Below, piece after piece: positions 35,215 to 44,880 of a DNA stretch of 64,000 nt. Source of the DNA: Nigrospora sphaerica (taxonomy: Eukaryota; Ascomycota; Sordariomycetes; Amphisphaeriales; Apiosporaceae); assembly GCA_018287875.1 (NCBI GenBank), contig JAGVVL010000021.1, positions 902,229 to 966,228 on the forward strand, in the 5' to 3' direction. Position numbers and translations under genes: made by a program. The notes beneath the pieces are model-generated. The model saw only the letters and a list, made by a program, of their open reading frames with translations, ran no database searches and was not told the DNA's origin. Numbering within the stretch: the stretch's first letter is position 1; each line of letters begins with the position of its first letter.

Positions 35215-35420
35215 TGGCAGGACAGAACTACGGCGGAGTGGATGTTGCCACGGACAGAAGCTAAGGAGGACAGAAGTTACTACTGGAAGACGCTGCGAAG
35301 GACAGAAGCTACTACAGACAGAAGCTGAGAAGGACAGAATCTACTACTGGAAAAGCTACTACTGAAAGAAGACGTGACGGGTGAATGTTGCCACGGGCAG
35401 AAGCTGCGACGGCTGGAAGC
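35215..35420 (+). repeat. minisatellite, GGACAGAAGCTAC unit
   Basis: Irregular tandem copies of (A)GGACAGAAGCTACTAC and variants (35262-35346), flanked on both sides by ATGTTGCCACGGGCAGAAGCT-like strings. The same unit occurs in the opposite orientation at 50.47-50.58 kb. Confidence 0.7.
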
Positions 35421-35739
35421 TTCGCCGGAAACCAGCATCGTATGAAACAGCAAGTTCAGACAGGACGGGCGTCCAGCCAGTTCGGGCTTAAATCTCGCCC
35501 ATCGCATGCCGGACGAAAGGATCTCTTGGGCGCGAGCGACCGGGAGCTGGTACGGTGCCGACACTGGAGTGAGGCACAAGGGACGAAACAGACGAAGCAG
35601 AAAAGAAGCCGTCGCAGCAACCGAGCCCTTCAAAACGACTATCAAGTAGGAGCCGACACAGACGGCAGGCGCGAGGTGGTACGTTTTGCGCCCAGGGCTG
35701 AAAGCTGATACTGGCATATACAGGAGGATCTAAGGTAAA

Positions 35740-36240
35740 GCAGGAGCGTACGAAGAAGGAAGCGGAAGCAGGAATTAGAGGAAGCGGAAAGCATCCGAAG
35801 CAAAAAGCAGGAACTAGAGGAAGCGGAAATCAGTCGAAGTAGGAAGTAGAAATCCGATGAAGCAGGAAATAAACGAAGCAGAAAGCAGCCGAAGCAGGAA
35901 GCAGAGGAAGAAGGAAATGGATGGGATAGGAAGAGCCGAGTACGGCAGATCCGGTCGGGAGCTAGGGTCAGACGCGGCGTGGTGTACATTAGCATGTGAG
36001 CAGGAAGCAGGAAGCAGAAGCAGACGAAGCAAAAGCAGACGAAGTAGGAACTGGAACTAATCGAAGCAGGAAGCGGACTGGGCAGGAAGCAGTAACCAGA
36101 CGAAGCAAACCCGCCGAAGCATGAACCAGCCAAAGCAGAACCAGACGAAGGAAAACCAGACGAAGATGCGGAAGCAGGAAGTGGACGAGTAGGAAGAGTG
36201 GAGTACGCTCGATCCGGTCGGCGCTCGTAAGAAATGAAGC
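35740..36240 (+). repeat. purine-rich tract of GAAGCAGGAAGCAGAA units
   Basis: About 500 bp of imperfect GAAGCAGGAA/GCAGAAGC iterations give a strong A+G bias on the plus strand. Open frames over it on either strand (S/F/L-rich on the minus strand) follow from the bias and are not supported as genes. Confidence 0.7.
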
Positions 36241-36946
36241 CGCGTCAGAAGTAGCACCAGACCCTATCCGCCGCTGTCCTAAGGGCACCCACCACAGCCA
36301 AAGAGAGCTGATAAGCACGCGTCAAAAGAGGCCCGATCCGGAACGGCCACGGCCCTAGAAGCAGCAGCAATCAGCCAAATGCGGGAAGTGGACGGAGAAG
36401 GAACCAGAGGAAGCAGGAAGTTGCCCAGGTCACATCTGCCGCTGTCCTAACAGTACAAGACATAGCACAAAACAGCCAACGAGTATCATTAGAATAGACC
36501 CGACACAGAACGGCCACAGCCCAACCGGGAGAGCCATACGTGGGACAGGATCAGGAGCGGACGTCGGACACGGCGCGGCCCACAAGCAGACGCGAGCAGC
36601 AAACCCCGCTGGGCACAGACTCTTAGACGCGATGCCCCGCCCACAATGGCCCCCGGCTGGTGGAAGCGCGCCTGGCCCCAACGGGCGCATACACGTAGAG
36701 GTCGGTATACGCAGGCTGGCACAGAGAAGGCCGTCGACAGAGACAAACAACGGCATATAAAGCAGCACATGCAGCGGTACAGGCAGGCCCCGCGCCGCAA
36801 GAGGTTCTAAGGGCTACTATGTACCACAAGGCCTCTAGGACGGCAACCGTCCATCCGGTGAGGCAACGCAAGGAAACGGGAATGGAGGTCAGGGAGTTGA
36901 CCGGCGACGTGAAGACGTAGCATAATGACGAGGCGAGCACGACTAT

Positions 36947-37042
36947 GGACATACAGACATATAGACATACAGACATATAGACATACAGACATATAAACAT
37001 GCAGACATATACACATACAGACATATAGACATACAAACACGC
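36947..37042 (+). repeat. microsatellite, ACATACAGACATATAG unit
   Basis: Roughly six copies of a 16-bp unit (ACATACAGACATATAG) with a few substitutions, in a run of about 95 bp. Confidence 0.9.
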
Positions 37043-37369
37043 AGGACACTGTGAGCAGTTACGACCACCTAGCCCAAAACACATGGCGGCTACAGGCACA
37101 AGGTGGAAGCTACATGGGACGAGGGATGCTACACGGGATGAGGAATACTACACGGCACGAGGGATGCTACGCGGCACAAAGATGGGCGTTATGGTATGAG
37201 CAGTGGCATCATGTCAAGTATATTGCAGGCTCCCAAACTGGCATCAAACCTGTGGGGCAGGAGCGACTCCACTGCGTCGAGGGGCACAGCCTTCTGGCTA
37301 TGCTGCATGAGGGCCTCGGACAGGAGATTCTCGGCTCTCGACTGAGGGGAGGGAAAAGAAGGCTTCCGA

Positions 37370-37835
37370 GTAAACGACATAGAGACGCCGGACAGGAGGT
37401 GCTCGACCGTCATCGGACGGGAGAGCTCGACTGTCATGGCAAGAGATGCTTGGCCATCATGCACAGGAGTCTCAACTGCCGTAGGGTAGGAGGTGCTCGA
37501 CTGTCATGGTAAGAGATGCTTGGCCGTTATGGACAGGAGATGCTCGATTTCCGTGGGACAGGAGACGCTCGGATGTCGTACACAAGAGATGCTCGACAGT
37601 CATGGGACAGGAGACCTCGACTGTCGTGGGACAGGAGATCTTGATTGTCATGGACGAGATGCTCGACTGTCGTGGCAAGAGATGCTTAGCTGTCACGGAC
37701 AGGCTTCTCAACCGCCATGGAACAGGAGACACATAGCTTTCGGGCATGAGATGCTCGACTGTCATAGGACAGGAGACTTTGATTGTTATAGACAGGAGTC
37801 TCAACCGTCATCGGAAAGGAGAGCTCGACGGTCTT
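37370..37835 (+). repeat. minisatellite, ATGCTCGACTGTCATGGGAC unit
   Basis: At least a dozen diverged copies of a 25-30 bp unit, built on GAGATGCTCGACTGTCATGG plus GACAGGAGA, with internal deletions. Open frames through it are repetitive (for example ARLSW, GTGDLDCHG) and are explained by the repeat. Confidence 0.8.
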
Positions 37836-37999
37836 GGAGGGAATGCGCCTCGCCGGAGACGCGCAGCAGAGGGAACAAAGCGCTCCAACCAGGACGACAT
37901 CCGCCGTGAGAAGGCACAGGCCACACCAGGGTGGGAACTAAGCGTGCGACAGGAATGGGCACATCGGTAGGAAGACAACCGGCCGACAGAGTCTGTCGT

Positions 38000-38205
38000 G
38001 CCGGGCGGCGAACCTGCCTACAGGAGAGCCTCGACTGTAGGGGCACCCTTAAAAATGCAGGAGAGGATCGATCGACTGCGGTCCGTCGAGAAAAGCTCGT
38101 ATGGAGTACGCGGCAGAACTCGTCGTGCCGGGAGGCGAACCTGCCTACAGGAGAGTCTCGACTGTAGGGGCACCCTCGCAAACGCAGGAGAGTCTCGACT
38201 GCGAC
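38000..38205 (+). repeat. direct repeat, two and a half copies of an about 120-bp unit
   Basis: CGTGCCGGGCGGCGAACCTG at about 38009 recurs as CGTGCCGGGAGGCGAACCTG at about 38126. Both are followed by CCTACAGGAGAGYCTCGACT and GTAGGGGCACCCT. A partial third CAGGAGAGTCTCGACTG follows at about 38183. Confidence 0.8.
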
Positions 38206-38404
38206 CTAGGCCGACCATCAGGAGCGTATCGACTGTGTGGCGCGTGGGCCCTCCATGGAAGCGCGTGGCCCCCGCTTAGTTGTTGCGCCTCGCGGCACGT
38301 GTGCGCCGAATGCGTCTCTACATCGGCTCTCCCTACCTCGAGGGAAGTAGGAAGATTTCCAGCCGGCGCCACGGAGGCTGTAGAGTCCGACCTCGCCCGC
38401 CGCC

Positions 38405-38885
38405 CATGGGGCGTACCCGCTGCATGGTTATTACGCCCACCACCGGGAGCGAATCACCGGATGGATCGTTAGCCAACCACTAGGGTACAGAGCGCCTACA
38501 TGGCTGTCGACCTACCACCCGGGACGAGGTCTCGGGGCGGATCACTGGCCTCCCGTGGGGTGCGCACACCCCATGGTGATTGCGCCTACCACCGGGAGCG
38601 AATCACCGGATGGATCGTTGGCTGGCTGCCCGCTAAGGCAGCCGTTAGCCTACCGCCCGGACGTGGGTCGTCAGCCCCCATGCAGTGTGCGAACTGCATG
38701 GTTATTGCGCCTACCATCGGGAGCGAGTCACCGTATGGATCGTTGGCCAGCCACCAGGGTTAAAAAGCGTCTACATGGCTGTCAGCCTACCGCCCGGACG
38801 CGGATCGTTGGCATCTCGTGGGGTGCGAACACCCCATGGTTGTTGGCCTACCACCCGATGTTGAACACCGGGCAAATCGTGGGCC
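38405..38885 (+). repeat. tandem repeat, four copies of a 125-150 bp unit
   Basis: CATGGTTATTACGCCCACCA at 38423, CATGGTGATTGCGCCTACCA at 38572, CATGGTTATTGCGCCTACCA at 38697 and CATGGTTGTTGGCCTACCAC at 38836, each followed by a variant of CGGGAGCGAATCACCGGATG. One frame reads repeated MVIAPTTGSESPDGSLA-like peptides, but no start or conserved frame spans all copies. Confidence 0.8.
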
Positions 38886-39364
38886 AGCTACCACAAGGAC
38901 CAAAGTCAACTCTGAATGGCAACATACGTCCACTTGGACGGGCGAACCTGACGGAAGCACGAGGAGGAAGGAAATCTCGTTCTTTACGGAGACGGCGGCC
39001 CCCTTATATAGCCATCGCGCGCTAGTGTCGCCGTACTTCCGGCGCCCGCCAAGACCCTGGCCACCGACGGGTCCCCAACCTCGTCTATGGCGCCCGCGAA
39101 GTCTTCCATAGCCTGTTCCGACCTAGCTACGCCGGCAGGGCGGGTCGATCGGCGGAATGCATATGGTGGGATCGATTGGGGCTCCTCGCCCCCTTAGGCT
39201 CCTCGCCCCTTGGGTTTTGCTCGCCTTGTGGCCCTGCCGCCTTTTCGGCTCCTCGCACCTGTTCGGCTCCTGGCATCTATCCGACGCCTGGGGCCCGGGT
39301 CGAATTCGGGCTGGGCTAGAAGCTACGTTTCAGCTTTAGTCTGCTGGACATGGTCACGTCCCGT

Positions 39365-39690
39365 CGGCCGCTATTGCTCTGCCTCTGCTTCTGTCTCTTC
39401 CTGGCCCCCTGCCTCCTCGTTCTGTCCCTCTCCCTCTCGGTCTGTCTCTTCCGGGTCCCCTGCCCCCCTCTCTCTTACTCTGTTCCTCCCTTCTGTTCCT
39501 CCCTCCCATTCTGTCCCTCTCCCACCCTCTCGTTCTATCTCTTCCTGGCCCCTTCGCTCGCCCCTTCCCTCTCCCCTTCCCCCTCCCTCTCGTTCTATCT
39601 CTTCTTAGTCCATTGATCTCCCTTCCTGTCCCCTTCCCTCGCCCCTTCTCCTCTCCCCCTTGTTCTTCCACCCTTTTACACTGACTGTGC
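39365..39690 (+). repeat. pyrimidine-rich tract
   Basis: About 320 bp dominated by C and T, with repeated CTCTCGTTCTATCTCTTC and CCTTCCCTC blocks. It may be a simple repeat field or, because an ATG follows at 39777, a CT-rich fungal core promoter. The minus-strand 261-codon R/G/K-rich frame over it is a bias artefact. Confidence 0.6.
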
Positions 39691-39776
39691 CTGTTTTGGT
39701 CAATTCCCGCCGACACTACCCGTTTGGTCTTCCTCACTCTGCTCTTCGAATTCATCTGCACTCGTTTTACCCAGTA

Positions 39777-39878
39777 ATGATGTGGCCGGCCTTCTCGTCC
39801 TATCCTGCCGGCACACCGAATCCGTACACCGCACCGCCGTATCCACCGTCGCCCAGCTCTGCTGATGACCCACTGTAG
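39777..39878 (+). CDS. short proline-rich ORF downstream of the CT-rich tract
   Basis: ATG-ATG at 39777 opens a 33-residue frame, MMWPAFSSYPAGTPNPYTAP then PYPPSPSSADDPL. Its composition is that of a disordered proline-rich peptide, and it sits 90 bp after a CT-rich stretch of the sort seen before fungal start codons. It may be a first exon; no convincing donor or second exon was found. Function unknown. Confidence 0.2.
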   Translation: MMWPAFSSYPAGTPNPYTAPPYPPSPSSADDPL

Positions 39879-40156
39879 TACCATGTTACGTTCGTGCCGA
39901 TGCTCGTCGTGGTGAGCTAGCAGCCTCTTCCTTGCTAAGCGAGGCAACCACATTAGTCCTTGGCACCATCGTTCGGTGCCCCTCGTCAGAGAGGAAGAGC
40001 CGACCGACATGGCCTGGCCCTGCGACGGCGGGGCTACTGCTTTGGCTCGTTCCAACGGCTGCGGGCTGCGCCCCTCTACGCTAGCTCGCCAGTGGAAATC
40101 CACGGGACGGCGGTTAGCACAGCTGCTGCTTGGCCGCAACTAGTCCTAGGCGCGCA

Positions 40157-41806
40157 CTGCAGGCGCTTCTTGGTTCGGTCATCCTGGCAATAGAAATCCT
40201 TACTGGCAAGATCTGCATATTCTACCGCTAATAAGCGCTGTCGGCAAAGCGGATGCAACCATGCCTACTTAGGTCCCGCAGAGCTTGGCGGGGCGCCATA
40301 GCCTGTTTCGGCTACTAGCCTGACTGTCTGTCAAGCTGGTTTTGAACCCTGTTTTATCCCTTGTCCTTCGGTTCGGGAGCCAAACTGTCGGGACGCGCTC
40401 CTCCTCTTATTGGTCCTTCGTCCCACTAACAAACTGCCGTCCGCTTTTCGCCCTCACCGAGGCTCGGCTAGCTCATCATAAGCATGTTCGGAGCCCTAAG
40501 AGGTAATTCGTAGCGGACGTCCACGGGACGTAACGATTGGTAGCCGCGACCCACGCTTAACTGTCGGCCCTCCTCCGCGCCGGATCGAAACGGGCAGATA
40601 CCGGTGTGCTATGGGCGACTTCGCCTACTTGTCCGGACTAGGGGCTTGCCGAAGAGCCCCACGCTTACCCAAGAGAAATAAACACAATATCCGGAGCGCT
40701 AACATTCCTATGCTCTTGCCGCTACGCCACAGCTTAGTAGGCAGCACAATCGCACGCCGGGGTGGATACTAGCTGGCTGCTAGAGTCTAGACCCAGTTAG
40801 GCGCGCCGTTGGGTGACCATGCGTGCTTCGGGGCTCCGCTAGCTGTGCCGATCCCATCCCCATGGGCATAGGGCGGCTCGGCACCATGCTCATCGTGGCC
40901 TCGAACGAATGCCGCCAAGAGGTTGGTTCGTCCGCGTCTGTTGCCTGCCCTATGATGGCCTATGACGCCCGAAGAGAGGGTCACGCTGCCAATAGTCGCA
41001 TGCGCAATGCAACGTCCTACATCTGTGAGCGGGGTCACGTTATCTAGGAGGACCATTCCGGTTCGCGAACCATTCTGTCGGTACGCATGACGCGCGTTCC
41101 ATCGCCCCCAACACGTGTCGATCCTTTCCTGAGACAACGTGGGCAGGCAGGGCGCCAGAGAGAACAACATTCCAGTGCCACCCCTGTTCGTCTCGCACGT
41201 CAGTTGGACAACCGATTTCGCCTTCCACGGACAGCAGGCTCGTTGCTTGCCCCGCACCCGTCGCGACGAAGCCAAGCGGTTCTGATTCCCTGGATCCCTG
41301 GCCGACAATGAGCACCCCTGGCTTCGGGTGCAAGGATACCACGCGACGCCGGATGCTTTCGGTGCGTCGTCCGGCCGCCAGGTGAAGTAAGTGCTAGGCG
41401 CCTATCGTCGAAGGCGGAGGGGGAGGGGGAGGGGGCACCCACCGTTGCTGGAATGTAAGGTGGCTGTTGCACCTGTCCGATGGCCTTGACCAAGTAAAAA
41501 GCTGGCCAGGTGCGATGTTTTCGATGCGGTCTGTGCAGCCAGCGCGGTTAAAAGCAGGCACAGACGCGCTAGGGATGCAGGCGCACCATGAGGCCGATGC
41601 ACTGGTCATGCAGCTGTCACCAACAGCGAGTGCTTTCGTCTTGGCCCCAAAGTTTCCCTGATTCACGATGCCGTACTTATCGTCGCCAAGATTGGGCTTT
41701 AGCGGTGAGTGAGTGGCCCGGTAGCATACCGAACCGCGCGTTGTGGAATGGAGGCTTCCTGTGGCCTGCACGGCCCTGCTAAACGCAAGTCGCGCGGATA
41801 TTCTTG
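40157..41806 (+). repeat. long diverged direct repeat, copy 1 (1.65 kb)
   Basis: Collinear with 44881-47306 along its full length, at perhaps 75-85 percent identity. Anchors include GCCAATAGTCGCATGCGCAATG (about 40990), ATCTAGGAGGACCATTCCGG (about 41043), GAGAGAACAACATTCCAGTG (about 41158) and GCGCGGATA near the right end. No conserved coding frame spans the copies. A G-run (41413-41435) lies inside. Termini are not TG...CA, so an LTR identity is not supported. Confidence 0.85.
41413..41435 (+). promoter_or_regulatory. G-quadruplex-forming candidate
   Basis: GG, GGGGG, GGGGG and GGGGG runs are separated by single A residues. It is conserved in position, with altered spacing (GGGGGGAGGGGAGAGGGG), in repeat copy 2 at 46733-46750. 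Structure formation is inferred, not shown. Confidence 0.45.
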
Positions 41807-42416
41807 TTCAAACCAACGTGACGCATCTGCCGTTCCGCGAGTGCTACAGAGCTTGTCAAGGGGATCGCAATGATCTGATTAAGGGTCAGATGGGATGTTG
41901 TTGGTTCTATTGATTTTTTGCCAGTTCAAGGTAGCAAACATCATCGGACATGGCTTCAAGGGCTTCACCTGGACGTGCTACATCCGCCCTATTTAATGCA
42001 TTAACATGTTGTTATATTCGGTGTAGGCCGACAAGAAACCCATATGCTGGGCAATTTGTGTATAGCAAACGGCAATATAACATGAGTGTCGTTTGCTATG
42101 TTCCATTTCTCGTAACACAGACCCAGGTAACCATATAGCGGCGTTGCAAAGACCGTATAACGTAGAACAACAGACCAAATTCACGACGCTAACCTCCAGA
42201 CTTTCGAACGTCGCTCTTCCTTACGTTCCAATTCAATGCACTCAGAGGTACAGTCAGGTACGACACCGGTTTGTCTTCCTTCTGAACTCTCCTCTAACCC
42301 CGTGAACGCGGCCATTGAAATTTCGTAGCTAAACTGTATCCGCACTATAACGACCCCACCACCCCTGCGCTTTGAACGAGTCATGAAGATAGTTTGTGGT
42401 AGTTCCTGACCACGAA

Positions 42417-42690
42417 CTACAACCCCAATAAAGTCGGATCCAATGTCTCCGGCCCTTTGAAGAACACCATAGATTCCTCTAGGGCTTTCGTCAGACCTGC
42501 AGCCCACTCTTGTTGTTTGATGACCGAATTCTGGTGCCTATATCATGGTTAGCAAGATCAAGCATACCAACGATGTGACATATGAAGTATATTTTCATCT
42601 AGGACGCTCAACGCCAGGTTTTTGTTAGTAAGCACCTTAACGTCAGTCTTTGGAGTGTGTATCTCTAACCCATTGAGTGCTTGCTTAGGG
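42417..42690 (-). CDS. 3' part of a split gene paralogous to the 43.7-44.3 kb gene
   Basis: The last exon (42537-42417) reads NSVIKQQEWAAGLTKALEES and ends ETLDPTLLGL, parallel to the plus-strand gene's QNVVKEQRDWAEDLKRVMER and EGLDPTLLQF. An upstream exon reads KTDVKVLTNKNLALSVLDEN, again parallel to MYANLRGKNLSFVGADRE. The intron between them would use GTCACA (weak) with branch CTAAC and acceptor TAG. A longer frame at 42702-43067 may encode upstream exons, but phases did not join cleanly. Together with its partner this defines a small unrecognised family with amphipathic helices. The N-terminal exons could not be placed. Confidence 0.4.
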
Positions 42691-43711
42691 GATACGACCA
42701 CTTACACTGGATAAAGCAATGCTATCCCAACGCGCCGTATCGGCTGGCTACCGGGTGATTTCGTGCGGTGTTCTGTGTGCCATGGGCTTTTCATTGCTCC
42801 AACAGGAATACAAGCCTCGTTCGTGCTGAAATGGACCCATTCTGGGTCATGCCTATTCCTAAATCGAGTGAACATGGTTTGATCGAGCCCATCAATAGTC
42901 TGATGGCTCCCTAGAAAGCGATCGCGGAACATGAAAGGGTGAATGAGGGGCGTCCACTGATTTTGGAATGCATGGCGGCTGCTGCGCCAATCCGATGATC
43001 TTTGCCCAATGAAAACTGGGTAAGGCATGTTGTTTTCAGAGCGGCCCCTGTAACAAGGGCAATTCAAGGTAATCCCAGGCGCCCCATGTATGCAACTCTA
43101 ACCAACGGCTAGTACTCCCACCTTAGACCCATACAGTGGAGCATATTAACCGGTCATGTCGAGCGGATTTGTTCTTCCCGTAATAGGTTGCTCGTTTCTA
43201 CCACGCTAAGCTCTAGACACCAGGCTTCTGGAAAGACTTGTCATTGAGACCTGTCCAGCGACAAGGGAATCAAATCACCACCGCTTTTTTCTAGGTCCGG
43301 CCTTGTAATACAAAGGACGAACCACTGATTAAGTAAAGCATAGCAAGGGCGAGTACGACCAAGACAAGGGAATCTACCAACTTGAAGAGTCAATCAAGCT
43401 CTGCGATGGAAGGAAAAGCAATGTCACGAATACTGATATTTCACTCCTGACAATGTTTGGTTTACGCGACCCTGTCGATGGCTCGTAAAATCTAGGTTGC
43501 TGAGTCCCACAAGGCGCAGGGTCACGTTGATCGTGATCATCAAATAAGGAACGTACCAATACGTGCCACAGCACCACTAGTCTGAAATATTCTGCAGTGT
43601 TAGCCCGAGAAAGGGGTATAGAACGGGGGTCAACGGCCCAGCTCTCTATTTAAAGGCGGTTAAGTCCGGGTTTTGAGGACTTCGCAATACCCATCGGGCC
43701 ACCTTGCAGCC

Positions 43712-44344
43712 ATGGACCATTATCAGCATCACTCTGGACGCGCACCTGGCCAACAAGCCACTGGGAGCCACCTGCACCGCCGGCGACGACCCCGTCAGGT
43801 TCACTATCCGGAGTTTAGGGGAAATAACGTCAGCTTTGACCCTGAACAAGACCCACGAATACCCCTCAGTCACTCGCCCAGCACAAGCGAGAGCAATGCC
43901 AGAAGTAGAACCGCGTAAGTTATAACGCAGTAGACTACATAGAACTGTGCTAACATTACTAAAGTACAGGCATGTCGCTTATAGAAGAGCTAAGACACCT
44001 TAGGGAGCAGCTCGCAAGGCTCGAAGCTAAGTGAGTTCATCCACCGTCGCAGGGTAGGATCAGTATGACTTACAGAGCCACCAATTCGGAGGGTCGATAC
44101 TATGTACGCAAATCTTAGAGGGAAAAATCTCAGCTTCGTTGGAGCTGACAGAGAATTTAGGGTACAGGAGAATAGAGAAGGGTAAGCATTCGCGGATGGT
44201 CATGAAAGGCGCTAACCAGTATAAAGGCTTCAGAATGTGGTGAAGGAACAGAGAGACTGGGCTGAAGACTTGAAACGGGTCATGGAGCGATCGTTGTCCT
44301 TCGATCAGGACGAGGGACTAGATCCAACATTGTTGCAATTTTAG
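43712..44344 (+). CDS. split gene for a small helical protein, unrecognised family
   Basis: The best frame in the first exon (to 43914) is protein-like: TIISITLDAHLANKPLGATC, AGDDPVRFTIRSLGEITSAL. It appears to enter from a CAG acceptor at about 43710, so an upstream exon may be missing; the ATG at 43712 is in another frame. Intron 43915-43969 (GTAAGT, branch CTAAC, CAG) leads to exon 43970-44030 with a leucine-rich helix MSLIEELRHLREQLARLEA. Then comes an intron with donor GTGAGT, an exon at about 44076-44181 (MYANLRGKNLSFVGADREF), an intron (GTAAGC, branch CTAAC) and the last exon 44227-44344 (NVVKEQRDWAEDLKRVMER...LDPTLLQF). The phase at the second junction is off by one base. It is divergently oriented to its paralog at 42.4-42.7 kb; both lie between the long direct repeats. 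Confidence 0.45.
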
Positions 44345-44880
44345 TTCAATGGGAGTGGCCTTTACCGGGACCCGCGTGGCCTACATGAAGAAAGGTTTTG
44401 TAGAATTAAGTTCCATGCAGTGGTGTTTACATGATTCTAAGAGCTATACTGGTAACGTCGAAGGTGTGCTGACAAGGGGGATCATCAATAGTATCTATCT
44501 GGAATCGTGTACTGTCTGTCAAAGCTGCGCCGCAGCCTGTTGTCCTGTCTGGGCCTAGGGTTTTTGTCAGTCATCGAAAAGTCCATTCTGCTTGGCGCAC
44601 AGAGAAAGGACACGGCTGATAAGGCCATGTTCGGTACTACTAACGATTGGGTTTGGGCTATATAGTGCTCACCTCAAAGCGGCCTTTCTGAGTGAGGGCG
44701 TCGATGTGTCAGTGTAAAGCGAAGCGTACACGTGATTGGCTGCTGCAAAGAAAGAGTGGGAAGGGGGCATCGTAAGGTCCCTGCTCTCACATGACTTCCT
44801 GGCACCGTCTTTTGGTATTCAGTGTAGTTGGGAGAACATCTGTCGACCCGCTTAGTAATAATCAGGTAGTCTTAAGTGAG

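Noticed and set aside
35280..36133. Serine/phenylalanine-rich minus-strand ORFs as possible membrane proteins
   Set aside because: The composition arises from the GAAGCAGGAA repeat read on the opposite strand.
37370..38885. CRISPR-like array
   Set aside because: Repeats are contiguous and diverged with no unique spacers of constant length; they are eukaryotic minisatellites.
39354..40139. 261-codon minus-strand R/G/K-rich frame
   Set aside because: A consequence of the pyrimidine-rich plus-strand tract; the repetitive RGRGKGRGK pattern is simple-sequence translation.
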